Source: Candidatus Pullichristensenella excrementigallinarum
Lineage (GTDB): Bacteria > Bacillota > Clostridia > Christensenellales > Aristaeellaceae
Assembly (NCBI GenBank): GCA_018714825.1
Contig: DVMU01000058.1
Span: 1 to 34,194, forward strand
DNA: 34,194 nt
Direction of reading: 5' to 3'
Notes under the pieces: model-generated
Told to the model about the DNA's origin: nothing
The model's database searches: none
Seen by the model: only the letters and a program-made list of their open reading frames with translations
Shown here: piece after piece, positions 1 to 9,843 of the stretch
Position numbering within the stretch: position 1 is the stretch's first letter
Layout of the letters: the number at the start of each line of letters is the position of its first letter
Translations under genes and position numbers: made by a program

Positions 1-15
1 GCTCCGGCTTGTATT

Positions 16-564
16 TTATCCCAAGAGGCGCGCCGCCTGTTCCCGCTCTCCCTGCGCGATCAAGCGGCGAATGCGCGTGGAGGACACTGTCTCTCCCCCT
101 ACGGACACGGGCGGAACGATTTCCGCGCGAACGCCCATCTGCACGCAGACCCGTCGAATCAGCGCGGCATCTCCCCCTCCATCCCGGCCAAAGCGGTGAT
201 TTTCGCCCACCACCACGCAGACCGCGCGCAGCGCCCGGATCAGTTCCCGCAAATACTCTTCCGCGGGCGTCCGAGCAAGCGCCAAGGTAAACGGGCGCAC
301 ATACGCCCAATCCGCGCCCAACTTTTCAAATCGACGCAGCCGTTCCTCCAAAGACATCAGCTCCATCGGCTCGCTGCCGGGCTTCAAGACCGCCAGGGGG
401 TGCCTATCAAAGGTACAGACCACGCTTTCCGCCCCCTGCGCGCCGGCAATGTCCACGGCGCGGCGGATCAGCGCCGCGTGTCCGATATGCACGCCGTCAA
501 AATTCCCCAGCGCCAGCACCGATCGTCTCCCCGAAAATTCCTCCGGACTGTAAATGACGCGCAT
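16..564 (-). CDS. ribF: FAD synthetase / FMN adenylyltransferase domain protein (RibF N-terminal domain only)
   Basis: MRVIYSPEEFSGRRSVLALGNFDGVHIGHAALI... with GNFDGVHxGH and STRIRRLI motifs; start ATG (cat at 562-564) inside the longer ORF 16..1410; stop taa (tta at 16-18) directly after AARLLG. Confidence 0.85.
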   Translation of the reverse strand: MRVIYSPEEFSGRRSVLALGNFDGVHIGHAALIRRAVDIAGAQGAESVVCTFDRHPLAVLKPGSEPMELMSLEERLRRFEKLGADWAYVRPFTLALARTPAEEYLRELIRALRAVCVVVGENHRFGRDGGGDAALIRRVCVQMGVRAEIVPPVSVGGETVSSTRIRRLIAQGEREQAARLLG

Positions 565-566
565 AC

Positions 567-1460
567 CTACTCCTTCGGCAGCAGCATACAGCGGAATCGC
601 ACCGATCCGTCTTCCTGCGTTTGCCCGATTCCGGCAAATTTCTCTCCCACATATACCCGCAACGCTTCGCCCGTGGGCGCGGGCGTGTCCAGCCAGGCGG
701 GTTTGACCGGATTTCCATTTTCTACCCAACGCCGCCGGTCCTCTGGCACGCATACCCGAGGCAAATGCCGAATCGGAAAATCCATGGGAAGAAGTCGCCT
801 TTCCAATTCCTCCAAAGAGGCGTCCGCAATTTCTTCCAGCGTCATCGCTTCTTCCAGGGAAAACTCCCCCGCGCGCGTGCGCGAAAGCGACGCCATGTGC
901 CCGCCGCATTCCAACGCCTGTCCGATATCGTGGCAAAGCGTGCGGATATACACGCCCTTTCCGCAGGCGATTTCCAGGCGATAGCGATTTTCTCCGGTCT
1001 GTTCCAACAAGCGGAGCGCGTCCACCCGGCAGGGACGCGGCTGCAATTCCACGGTTTCCCCCCTGCGGGCCAATTCGTAGAGGCGCTTGCCTCCGCTGTG
1101 CAGCGCGGAATACATGGGCGGAATCTGTAAAATTTCTCCCGTAAAGCGCGGCAGAACCGCTTCGATTTCCGTCCTTCCCGCAAAAACCGGCCGTTCCCGG
1201 ATCACCTGACCCGTGGCATCCTGGGTGTCCGTCTCCTGCCCAAGCTGCAATTGGGCGACATAGACCTTTTTCTTCTCGATGATGTAATCGAAAAGCCGCG
1301 TCGCCGCTCCGATGCAGATCGGCAAAACACCCTCGGCCTGGGGATCGAGCGTCCCTCCATGGCCCACAGCGCTGCCTCGGGGAAGGCGTTTGCGCACGCG
1401 CACCACGCACGCGCTCGAGGACATGCCCAGCGGCTTATTCAGCACCAAAAATCCGTTCAC
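567..1460 (-). CDS. truB: tRNA pseudouridine(55) synthase TruB
   Basis: MNGFLVLNKPLGMSSSACVVRVRKRL..VGHGGTLDPQAEGVLPICIGAATRLFDYI; canonical GGTLDPxAxGVLP motif. Confidence 0.95.
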   Translation of the reverse strand: MNGFLVLNKPLGMSSSACVVRVRKRLPRGSAVGHGGTLDPQAEGVLPICIGAATRLFDYIIEKKKVYVAQLQLGQETDTQDATGQVIRERPVFAGRTEIEAVLPRFTGEILQIPPMYSALHSGGKRLYELARRGETVELQPRPCRVDALRLLEQTGENRYRLEIACGKGVYIRTLCHDIGQALECGGHMASLSRTRAGEFSLEEAMTLEEIADASLEELERRLLPMDFPIRHLPRVCVPEDRRRWVENGNPVKPAWLDTPAPTGEALRVYVGEKFAGIGQTQEDGSVRFRCMLLPKE

Positions 1461-2404
1461 AAGATCCCTCCGACCGCCTCCAGCACCGTTTTCATGGCTT
1501 GATCCAGCGGCAGAGACAGGCTCACGCCCGCCGCACGCTCGTGCCCCCCGCCGCCAAGGCTTTGCGCGAGCTTGGCCACGTCGTACCCCTCGGAGGATCG
1601 CAGGGAAAATTTCACCGTGCCATCCTCGACTTCAATTCCCAAAATCGCAATTTCGACGCCCTGGATCTCGCCCAGATAATTGACGATCTGTTCCGTATCC
1701 GATCGCACCGCTCCAGCCTGGCGGAACATATCGCGCGTCACCCGCGCGCAGGCCACGCGTCCGTCCATTACCAAGCGTGCGTCGCTTAAGGCCAGGCCCA
1801 AAAGCTTCGTGCGCGCAAAGGTGCGGGTGCGATAGAGGCGTCGGGTAATCCCATCCACATCCGCTCCCGCGGTCACCAATTTCGCCGCGGACACAAACGT
1901 CTCCGGCGTGACATTGGAAAAGTTGAAATTCCCGGTATCCGAGGAAATCGCCGTGTACAGGCAATTCGCCATATCCCGATTTACGGGCACGCCCAGCGCC
2001 TCGATCAGCTCCAGCGCAATTTCGCCCGTCGCCGCACGGCGCGGCGCAATTACAAAAACCTGCCCATACCCCGCGTTGCTATCGTGATGATCCAACACCG
2101 CGTTCTCCGCAAGGGATTCGAAAACTTCCCGATTTTCTCCGAGCATTCCGGGGGCGGAAACGTCCACCGCCAATCCACACTGGACCGCAAAAGGCACTTC
2201 TCCCTCCGCCACCAATTCCATGCCCGGCAGAAAGCGGAGATATTGCGGAACCCCGCCCGGAACTTTTACGCAGCAGCGCTTTCCCTTCTCCCGAAGCGCC
2301 AGGGCAATCGCAAGGCTGCTTCCGATGGTATCCCCATCGGGCGCGACATGGCAAAAGAGCAGGAAATTATCCCTACCCAGCAGCCAATCGGCCAGTTCAC
2401 GCAT
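1457..2404 (-). CDS. nrnA: DHH-family oligoribonuclease/phosphoesterase (NrnA-like)
   Basis: MRELADWLLGRDNFLLFCHVAPDGDTIGSS..DHHDSN..; DHH motifs and C-terminal GGGGHERAAG (DHHA1). Start chosen at the internal Met, overlapping the rbfA end. Confidence 0.88.
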   Translation of the reverse strand: MRELADWLLGRDNFLLFCHVAPDGDTIGSSLAIALALREKGKRCCVKVPGGVPQYLRFLPGMELVAEGEVPFAVQCGLAVDVSAPGMLGENREVFESLAENAVLDHHDSNAGYGQVFVIAPRRAATGEIALELIEALGVPVNRDMANCLYTAISSDTGNFNFSNVTPETFVSAAKLVTAGADVDGITRRLYRTRTFARTKLLGLALSDARLVMDGRVACARVTRDMFRQAGAVRSDTEQIVNYLGEIQGVEIAILGIEVEDGTVKFSLRSSEGYDVAKLAQSLGGGGHERAAGVSLSLPLDQAMKTVLEAVGGIL

Positions 2405-2753
2405 CGTGTTTCCCCTCAGTTTCCTTGAGTATTTTGTTGATGTGCGCGGCGTACTCGATATTGGTATCCAATTCAAATTGGATTTCCGGCACATAGCGCA
2501 GATCCATCCGATGTCCCAATTCGCGGCGCATGAATCCCGCAGCGGATTTGAGCGCCGCCATCATGCCGGGACGCTTGTCCTCCTCCAAAATGCTCACGCG
2601 CACTTTGCACAATCTGAGATCCCGCGTGACTTCGCATCGCACGATCGACCATGTGCCGCCCACGCGCGGGTCCTTGATCTCCTCGCGCAGGATCTGATCC
2701 AATTCGCGGCGCACTTCCTCGGAAATGCGGTCTATGCGGTCAAAACCCGCCAT
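2397..2753 (-). CDS. rbfA: 30S ribosome-binding factor RbfA
   Basis: MAGFDRIDRISEEVRRELDQILREEIKDPRVGG...; RBS ggagg upstream of the ATG at 2753; lies between infB and nrnA. Confidence 0.92.
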   Translation of the reverse strand: MAGFDRIDRISEEVRRELDQILREEIKDPRVGGTWSIVRCEVTRDLRLCKVRVSILEEDKRPGMMAALKSAAGFMRRELGHRMDLRYVPEIQFELDTNIEYAAHINKILKETEGKHDA

Positions 2754-2820
2754 GCAAATTCCTCCCTTCGTTGGAAAACGGGCGTTCCGTGGAACGCCCG
2801 GAGAAAAATTGTGTTTGGGA

Positions 2821-5754
2821 CTACTGCTCGATCTCTTCCATCTGGAAGCATTCGATCTCGTCGCCCTCCTTGATATCATTATACCCTTCCAGGCCGATGC
2901 CGCATTCATATCCCTGCGCAACTTCCTTGGCATCGTCCTTGAAGCGCTTCAGGGAATCGATCTTTCCTTCGTGCACGATCACGCTGTCCCGCAAGAGGCG
3001 CACCTGCGCGTTGCGCACGATCTTGCCGTCCGTGACATAGGAGCCGGCGACCGTGCCCGCGCCGGTGATCTTGAACACCTGGCGCACCTGCGCGCGGCCC
3101 AGCACATTTTCCCTGTACTTGGGCGCAAGCATTCCCTTCATGGCCTTCTGAACGTCCTCGATCGCCTCGTAGATGACGCGATAGAGCCGGACATCGATCT
3201 TCTCGCGCTCCGCGATGTCGCGCACCGCGTTATCCGGACGCACGTTGAAGCCGATGATGATGGCGTTGGAAGCGGAGGCGAGCATGATATCCGTCTCGGT
3301 AATCGCGCCGACGCCGCCATGAATGCACTTGACGCGCACTTCGTCGTTGGAAAGTTTCTCCAGCGATTGCTTGACCGCCTCGACCGATCCCTGCACATCC
3401 GCCTTGACGATGATGTTGAGATCCTTGATCTGGCCGGCCGAAATCTGGCTGAACAGATCGTCCAGAGATGCCTTCTGCTGGTTCTTGATCAGCGCCGCGC
3501 GCAATTTGTCCTTGCGCTCTTCCGCGACCTTGCGCGAGAGGCTGTCGTCATCCACGGCGTTGATGATGTCGCCCGCTTCGGGCACGTCGTTAAAGCCGAT
3601 GACCTCCACAGGATCGCTGGGGCCGGCCGATTTGACGCGTTCGCCCCGATCGTTGACCATGGCGCGCACGCGGCCGTAGGCCGTGCCTGCGACGATGGTG
3701 TCACCCACATTGAGCGTGCCGTTTTTGACCAGAACCGTAGCCACAGGGCCACGGCCCTTGTCCAGGCGAGCCTCGACGATGATTCCCCGCGCCTTGCGGT
3801 TAGGATTGGCGCGATAATCCTGCACTTCCGCCACCAGCAGGATCATCTCCAGCAATTGATCCACGCCCTCGCCGGTCAAGGCGGAGACGGGAACCATGAT
3901 TGTATCGCCGCCCCACTCTTCCGCAATCAGGCCGTATTCCGTCAGCTGCTGCTTGATGCGATCGGGGTTGGCGCCGACTTTGTCCATCTTGTTGATGGCA
4001 ACGATCGTCTGTACCTCCGCGGCCTTGGCATGGTTGATCGCTTCGATGGTCTGCGGCATGACGCCATCGTCCGCCGCGACTACGAGGATCGCAATATCCG
4101 TAGCCTGCGCGCCGCGTGCGCGCATGGCGGTAAAGGCCTCGTGGCCCGGGGTGTCCAGGAAGGTGATCTGCTGGCCCTTGACGTTTACCGTGTAGGCGCC
4201 GATATGCTGGGTAATGCCTCCCGCTTCTCCAGCCGTCACGCGGGTCTTGCGGATATAGTCCAGAAGGGAGGTCTTGCCGTGATCGACGTGGCCCATGATT
4301 GTGACCACCGGCGGACGGGGAAGCAGATCCTCCTTGGCGTCCTCCACATCCTCGTTCTTCAGGGCGTCCTCGGCGGTCTCCGCCAGTTTCATTTCCAGCT
4401 CCACGCCGAATTCGGAGCACACCAGTTGCGCCGTGTCAAAATCCAGTTCGTTGTTGATGGTGGCGATAATTCCCAGCATCATCAATTTCTTGATAATCTC
4501 TCCGGCGGGCTTTCCGATGCGCTCGGTCAGATCGCGCACGGTGATGGTTTCGGCGGTCATGTACGCCTTCTCGATCTTCACCGGTTCGGGCCGGAACGCC
4601 GCGGCCTGCTGGCTCTTCTTCTTGCGCTTTCCGCGGACGATCTCGTCATCGTATCCGGTCATGTTCACCGCGCGCTGCTTGCGCCCCTTGTTCTGGTTAC
4701 GCTCGGGATCGTTCTGGCGAATATATTGCTTTTTGTTGGGATCGTAATTGCTGACCCGCTCTTTTTCCACGGCGGGCGCCAAATCCGCCATCTTGCCGCG
4801 GCCGAATCCGCCCTGACGCGACGCCTGCCCTCCAAAGCGGCCGCCTCCCTGCTGGGGACGCGGCGCGCCCGCCGGCGCGGGACGCTGGCCCGGCTGCGCC
4901 GGACGGGCAAACTGCCCACCCTGCTGCGGTGCGCCTGCCGGACGCGCAAACGAACCCTGCGGATTGGCCGGACGACCATACGGTCCCTGCGGATTGACCG
5001 GGCGGCCATAGGGTCCCTGCGGGTTGGCCGGGCGGCCATACGGTCCCTGTGCCTGCGGGTTGGCCGGACGGCCATAGGGGCCCTGCGGGTTGGCCGGGCG
5101 ACCATAGGGCCTCGCAGGCGCAGGCTGCTGTGCCTGCTGTTGCGCACGCTGCTGCATTGCCTGCCGACGGCGCTGTTCTTCAATTTCCACCTCTGCCTTG
5201 GTGCGCACCACGCGAATGGTGTTCACCGGCGCGGGCCGGGTAGCCTGAACGGGCGCGGCCTGCTTTTCCGGCTGCGCCGCAGCCGGTTTTTCCGCTACTG
5301 TGGCAACGGCAGCCTTGGGCTCCTCCGCGACTGCGGCAACCTGCTGCGGTTTTTCGCTCTCCATCTGTTGCGCGGGCATCTTCTGCGGTTCAGAAACCTC
5401 AGGCATCTGCGCAACCGGGGCCGATACGGGGGAATCCTGTTTGGGCTCGGACGCCGACTGCGGCGCTTCGGGCACGGGGGAAGCTTCCTCTGTAGGAATT
5501 TCCGGCGCCTGCTCGCTGGAGTAGGCGGTCATAAACTGCGCCGCCTCGGCGTACTGCTGCTGCAAAGCCTCCTTGGCCTCGCGCTCCTGCCGTTCACGCT
5601 CCTCGCGGGCAAAGCCCTCTGAAATTTTGCGCAGCGAACCCAGCACGTCCTGCGACTGCTTGCGCAGACGCGAAACGTTCTCCAGCACCCTGCCGGTATT
5701 TGCGCTCAGTTCTCTGGTCGCATCCTGCACCCTGACTTTCGCCATTGACTTCAT
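2821..5754 (-). CDS. infB: translation initiation factor IF-2
   Basis: 977 aa; G domain [31 protein letters not shown]; long low-complexity N-terminus. Confidence 0.97.
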   Translation of the reverse strand: MKSMAKVRVQDATRELSANTGRVLENVSRLRKQSQDVLGSLRKISEGFAREERERQEREAKEALQQQYAEAAQFMTAYSSEQAPEIPTEEASPVPEAPQSASEPKQDSPVSAPVAQMPEVSEPQKMPAQQMESEKPQQVAAVAEEPKAAVATVAEKPAAAQPEKQAAPVQATRPAPVNTIRVVRTKAEVEIEEQRRRQAMQQRAQQQAQQPAPARPYGRPANPQGPYGRPANPQAQGPYGRPANPQGPYGRPVNPQGPYGRPANPQGSFARPAGAPQQGGQFARPAQPGQRPAPAGAPRPQQGGGRFGGQASRQGGFGRGKMADLAPAVEKERVSNYDPNKKQYIRQNDPERNQNKGRKQRAVNMTGYDDEIVRGKRKKKSQQAAAFRPEPVKIEKAYMTAETITVRDLTERIGKPAGEIIKKLMMLGIIATINNELDFDTAQLVCSEFGVELEMKLAETAEDALKNEDVEDAKEDLLPRPPVVTIMGHVDHGKTSLLDYIRKTRVTAGEAGGITQHIGAYTVNVKGQQITFLDTPGHEAFTAMRARGAQATDIAILVVAADDGVMPQTIEAINHAKAAEVQTIVAINKMDKVGANPDRIKQQLTEYGLIAEEWGGDTIMVPVSALTGEGVDQLLEMILLVAEVQDYRANPNRKARGIIVEARLDKGRGPVATVLVKNGTLNVGDTIVAGTAYGRVRAMVNDRGERVKSAGPSDPVEVIGFNDVPEAGDIINAVDDDSLSRKVAEERKDKLRAALIKNQQKASLDDLFSQISAGQIKDLNIIVKADVQGSVEAVKQSLEKLSNDEVRVKCIHGGVGAITETDIMLASASNAIIIGFNVRPDNAVRDIAEREKIDVRLYRVIYEAIEDVQKAMKGMLAPKYRENVLGRAQVRQVFKITGAGTVAGSYVTDGKIVRNAQVRLLRDSVIVHEGKIDSLKRFKDDAKEVAQGYECGIGLEGYNDIKEGDEIECFQMEEIEQ
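4957..5109 (-). repeat. in-frame ~30-bp tandem repeat in infB ([10 protein letters not shown] units)
   Basis: Translation [52 protein letters not shown], about five units; boundaries approximate. Confidence 0.85.
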
Positions 5755-6068
5755 GCACCCCCGATAGTATTCTGTACCCCGTACAGTTCATCCAACCTCT
5801 TTGCAAAGCCCTCGTCCGCAGTGGCGGCCGCCATCCTTCCGGGTTTTCCGATGGCCGCTCCCAGCCGCCCCTCCGGGACAAAAATGAGCTTGACCGCGTG
5901 GCTATGGCAGGCGTCCCGGACGGATTTGCTCGTGTTGCGCGCCGCGCCCAGATCCAGAATCGCCAGGCGCGCCTTGCCGGAACGGATCAATTTGACCGCC
6001 TTGGCCTCTCCGGAGGCCAACCGCCCCGCCCGCGCGCACAACCCGAGCAGATTAAGTATCCTGTCCAT
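5751..6068 (-). CDS. L7Ae/L30e/S12e/Gadd45-family ribosomal protein (YlxQ-like)
   Basis: [59 protein letters not shown]; position between ylxR and infB. Confidence 0.88.
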   Translation of the reverse strand: MDRILNLLGLCARAGRLASGEAKAVKLIRSGKARLAILDLGAARNTSKSVRDACHSHAVKLIFVPEGRLGAAIGKPGRMAAATADEGFAKRLDELYGVQNTIGGA

Positions 6069-6333
6069 TTTCCGCCATCTGACTTTCCAATGCCGCGAAG
6101 ACCTCCTCGGAAATCCGGCATTCCAGCGCCCGTTCCAGAGCGCGGGATTTTTTCGCCTTTTTCAGGCACTCCACACTGGGACACACATATGCGCCCCGTC
6201 CCGCCGCCTTGCCGGTGAGATCCCATCGGGCGTCCGACTCGGCGGGCTTAACCACACGCAAAAGCTCTTTTTTGGGCCGCATTTCCCGGCAGCCCACGCA
6301 CATGCGCATGGGGATTTTTTTGGGTTTAAGCAT
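6052..6333 (-). CDS. ylxR: YlxR family RNA-binding protein (RnpM)
   Basis: MLKPKKIPMRMCVGCREMRPKKELLRVV..GRGAYVCPSVECLKKAKKSRALER; GGAGG upstream of the Met at 6333. Confidence 0.9.
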   Translation of the reverse strand: MLKPKKIPMRMCVGCREMRPKKELLRVVKPAESDARWDLTGKAAGRGAYVCPSVECLKKAKKSRALERALECRISEEVFAALESQMAENGQDT

Positions 6334-7483
6334 TTTCGTCCTCCGGATTAGAGACATCCGCTCCGGAGAACTCCGCGATTTCCGCGCCTCCCTCCTCCGG
6401 CGGAATCTCTCCCGCCTGCTCGGCCATCATCTGCTCGATTTGGCTCTGGGACTTGATATCGATCTTCCAACCGGTAAGCTTGGCGGCCAGGCGGGCGTTT
6501 TGCCCCTCCTTGCCGATGGCCAGGGAAAGCTGGTTGTCCGGCACGATCACGCGCGCGGACCGCTCGGTATCTGAAATAAATACGCTGATCACCCGCGCCG
6601 GATTGAGCGCGTTGGCGATGTACTCGGCCGGATCGTTCGACCATTTGATAATATCGATCTTCTCGGTCTTCAATTCGCTTACGACATTCTCCACACGCAT
6701 TCCGCGGGGACCCACGCACGAGCCAACCGGATCGATCAGCGGATCTGTGGAAAACACGGCCATCTTGGTGCGGAATCCCGCTTCCCGGGCAATGGACTTG
6801 ATCTGCACCACGCCGGAAACCAATTCCGGAACTTCCAATTCAAACAGGCGCTTGACCAGTCCCGGATTCGTGCGCGAGACAAAGACCTGCGGTCCCCGCC
6901 CCATGCGCGAAACTTCCAGAACATAGACCTTGATGCGATCGTTGGGATTGAGTTCCTCGCCGGGCATCTGCTCCTTGGGCTCAATAATGCCCTCCGTACG
7001 GCCCAGTTCCACATAGACCTGGCGATTCTCCACGCGCTGAACAATGGCGGTGAGAATCTCGTTTTCCTTCTGGCTGTATTCGTCGTAAATAACGCCGCGC
7101 TCGGCCTCGCGCAGATGCTGCACCACCACCTGTTTGGCGGTCTGCGCGGCAATGCGGCCAAAGTTCCTCGGAGTCACGGGAACCTCCACCAAGTCGCCCG
7201 TTTCATAACGGGGATCAATGGCGCGCGCCTCCTGCAGGGTCATTTCCGAAATGGGATCGGTAACCTCCTCCACAACCGTCTTTCTCGAGAGCACTTCAAC
7301 CATGCCCTTTTCGCGATCGATGCTGGCGCGCACGTTCGCGGTTTTTCCGTAATTCTTTTTGTAAGCGGAGATCAGCGCGGCCTCAATCGCGGAAAAGAGC
7401 ACTTCCTTGTTGATTCTTCGCTCCTTGGCCAATTCGTCCAAAGCGCTGATGAACTCGCCGGAGTCAATGCCGCCATTTGCCAT
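6326..7483 (-). CDS. nusA: transcription termination/antitermination factor NusA
   Basis: S1/KH domains: DPVGSCVGPRGMRVENVVSELKTEKIDIIKW, LAIGKEGQNARLAAKLTGWKIDIKS. Confidence 0.96.
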   Translation of the reverse strand: MANGGIDSGEFISALDELAKERRINKEVLFSAIEAALISAYKKNYGKTANVRASIDREKGMVEVLSRKTVVEEVTDPISEMTLQEARAIDPRYETGDLVEVPVTPRNFGRIAAQTAKQVVVQHLREAERGVIYDEYSQKENEILTAIVQRVENRQVYVELGRTEGIIEPKEQMPGEELNPNDRIKVYVLEVSRMGRGPQVFVSRTNPGLVKRLFELEVPELVSGVVQIKSIAREAGFRTKMAVFSTDPLIDPVGSCVGPRGMRVENVVSELKTEKIDIIKWSNDPAEYIANALNPARVISVFISDTERSARVIVPDNQLSLAIGKEGQNARLAAKLTGWKIDIKSQSQIEQMMAEQAGEIPPEEGGAEIAEFSGADVSNPEDENA

Positions 7484-7486
7484 AAA

Positions 7487-7972
7487 TTAAACCTCCTCTT
7501 CGCCCTCGGGCCGGTCGTCCTTGAGATCGTCTTCGTCAAATTCTATGTTCGGACGCACCACAGCCACGTCCTTTTTCGCAAAGGAGATCTTCTCATCCCC
7601 AATCTGCAGGGTAATCTCCCCATCCTTATACCCCAGCAAAAAGCCGATAAAGCGCTTCTGACCGTGAACCGGTCGATACGTCTTCAATTCCACTTCCATG
7701 CCCTCGGCCTTTTCAAAATCCCGCTGCGTCTTCAACGGCCGATCCGCTCCCGGGGAAGAAACCTCCATATAATCATAGTCCACCCGCTCTACCAGCGGCT
7801 GGATTCTCTTGTGGAACGCCTCCAGGTCATCCAGCGCGATGCCTTCCGGCCGTTCGATATAAAAGCGCAAAAAGCGCCCGGCCGGTTCTTTGACCAGCTC
7901 GACGTCCACCAATTCCACCTGTAATTCATCCGCGAGCTTTTGCGCGATTCGCGCGGCATCCTTCACCGGCAT
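7487..7972 (-). CDS. rimP: ribosome maturation factor RimP
   Basis: MPVKDAARIAQKLADELQVELVDVELVKEPAGRFLRFYIERPEGIALDDLEAFHKRI..YMEVSSPGADRPLK; upstream of nusA. Start chosen at Met 7972. Confidence 0.88.
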   Translation of the reverse strand: MPVKDAARIAQKLADELQVELVDVELVKEPAGRFLRFYIERPEGIALDDLEAFHKRIQPLVERVDYDYMEVSSPGADRPLKTQRDFEKAEGMEVELKTYRPVHGQKRFIGFLLGYKDGEITLQIGDEKISFAKKDVAVVRPNIEFDEDDLKDDRPEGEEEV

Positions 7973-8090
7973 TGTCTGCCTGTTGGGCAACCAAACCCCT
8001 CCAAACCTGTTCGTCACGTTAAAAACGCCCCGGACGGTCAATCGCGCGTCACGGCGGCATTTTTCGTCTAAAAGACTTATACCATATTTT

Positions 8091-8119
8091 ATTATACCAC
8101 GCTTCCTGCCATATTACAA
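8091..8119 (-). promoter_or_regulatory. sigmaA-type promoter of the rimP-nusA-infB operon
   Basis: Minus strand TTGTAA-17 bp-TATAAT with extended -10 (TGG before TATAAT); about 115 bp upstream of rimP. Confidence 0.6.
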
Positions 8120-8286
8120 CCGAATTTGGAAAGAAAAACAAGACTTAATCTTCGGATTTGGGCGAAATTTGCGTTGATTTCGGGTTTTTCGAGTTTCAAA
8201 ACGGGGATTTTCGCCTCATCCGCGTCGTTCGCCGTCCGCGGACGCCGCGATATCCGACGGCCTTACGAGGGACGGCATAAAGGAAA

Positions 8287-8333
8287 GAAAGCGCCCTCCC
8301 CGTAGACCCGGAGAATGGCGCTTCTTTTTTACT
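8287..8333. terminator. bidirectional Rho-independent terminator
   Basis: aagcgccctcc ccgtagaccc ggagaatggcgctt stem with cttctttttt on + and ctttctttcctt on -; downstream of the minus-strand GatZ-like gene. Confidence 0.7.
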
Positions 8334-8474
8334 TTGGACAAAGGTGCAAGCGCGGCGCTTCCCTTCGATATCGTTACAGATGTCGAACGCCCGTGGATGC
8401 CCTTTGGGTCTTTTCCCCTGCGCGGCGCAGCAGGCCACTTCCGGAGCCGGCAGGCCGCCATTTGGCGCTGAAGA

Positions 8475-9740
8475 TTACTTTTCTTCCGCGCAGGCGCGCA
8501 GACGGCTGGTCAGGCCGCGCAGGTTATAGGCAGAAACGTACTTGCCGATGCTGCGCTTGATCTTATCCAGAACAAAGCGGCGGGCGGGCACGTTCGCGGC
8601 CTCCAAATTATCGAGCATCTTCTTCAATTCGGGCGCCACAGCCTCGGATTCATAGGTGTAATGTCCGCTGATATCCAGGATCAGATTGGCCAGCTCCTCG
8701 TCAGCCAGCACCTGCTCCACGGTCAGTTCCGCCTGCTCTCCGACCATCCACTTGCGCCAGCGATTGGTCTCCACGGCTGTCTTGCGCATGACTTCAAAGA
8801 GGTTGCTCTTCTGCGGCACAATGCCCTTTTCGAACAGTTCCGCTTCCAGTTTGGCGAGGGTGACATACGCGCGGGTTTCATCCACGCCGAATTCCGGCGC
8901 GACGTTCGAGGACCCCACCTTCAGCGCCGGATGCATCAAAAGCAGGCGATCGGGCAGGTAGTCGCCGTTGTGCTCCTTGAGCTCCATGCCGTACTTTGCC
9001 GCCACGGACGCCAGAAGCTGCGCGTTCTCGGTGGAATAGTGGCCGATATTCTCCGTCAGGCGGGTCAGGGTTCCGGTCTGCCCCACGATGAAATTGGGCG
9101 TGGGCAATCCCTTCTCCGTGAGCATCTTGCACAAGCGCTCGATAAACTCCGCGAATTCCTTGGTGCCGGTCAGGCCGCCGTTGGTTTCCTCTGTTCCCAC
9201 CTCATAGCCGATGGGCGGAAGGTTTTTCTCCAGGCGATACTTCTCCACGGCCTCGATCAATTCCACCGTGCGCCGAAGCACGATATCCATCGGAACGGTT
9301 CCCTTGATGTGCGGATCCTTGGTCGGATCAATGTGCAAAAGATCAAATCCCGCGTCCAGATCCGCCAGGTAGCTCTTCAGCCCGCGCGCCATGGCTTCCT
9401 CCTCGGGAAGCGCGGCCCTGCGCTCTTCATCGCGCTGCCAGGGACCGCCGTGATCGCGGCAGACATAGTACAATCCGTCATAATCGATCTTCCTGGCCAT
9501 GTCCGCGATGGCCTGGCAGAACTGCTTCTGATCCCATCCGGAAACATATCCGCCGCCGAATTCCTGAATATCGATCTGATTGCGGCTGGCAATAAAGAGA
9601 ATCGGGAAATCCTGCTCTTTGGAAAGCTCCAAAGTCGCCTGCAAAAGCATGGGCGACATCGGGCCAATGCCCAGCAACGTGGAAAATCCGCCCATCTCCC
9701 GGGCCTTGGGCAACGCATGTACCATTTGAATAATGTTCAT
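8475..9740 (-). CDS. GatZ/KbaZ-like family protein (D-tagatose-1,6-bisphosphate aldolase non-catalytic-subunit family, or related epimerase)
   Basis: MNIIQMVHALPKAREMGGFSTLLGIGPMSPMLLQATLELSKEQDFPILFIASRNQID..GYVSGWDQ..; DHGGPW..LLHIDPTKD..YEVGTEETNGG; RBS agagga upstream. Confidence 0.82.
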   Translation of the reverse strand: MNIIQMVHALPKAREMGGFSTLLGIGPMSPMLLQATLELSKEQDFPILFIASRNQIDIQEFGGGYVSGWDQKQFCQAIADMARKIDYDGLYYVCRDHGGPWQRDEERRAALPEEEAMARGLKSYLADLDAGFDLLHIDPTKDPHIKGTVPMDIVLRRTVELIEAVEKYRLEKNLPPIGYEVGTEETNGGLTGTKEFAEFIERLCKMLTEKGLPTPNFIVGQTGTLTRLTENIGHYSTENAQLLASVAAKYGMELKEHNGDYLPDRLLLMHPALKVGSSNVAPEFGVDETRAYVTLAKLEAELFEKGIVPQKSNLFEVMRKTAVETNRWRKWMVGEQAELTVEQVLADEELANLILDISGHYTYESEAVAPELKKMLDNLEAANVPARRFVLDKIKRSIGKYVSAYNLRGLTSRLRACAEEK

Positions 9741-9843
9741 CTGATAATCCTCTCTTCCCGGTTCATGAATTTGGTGGAAAATATCGCGCACGAGGCGCGC
9801 CATTCCCTTTTTCTCGTTTTCAATCCGCCCCTCTTGCGCATCT

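Noticed and set aside
2725-5622. 965-aa plus-strand ORF opposite infB
   Set aside because: Antisense shadow ORF from GC-biased codon usage; the minus frame is unmistakable IF-2. The Leu/Arg/His-rich product shows no recognisable domain.
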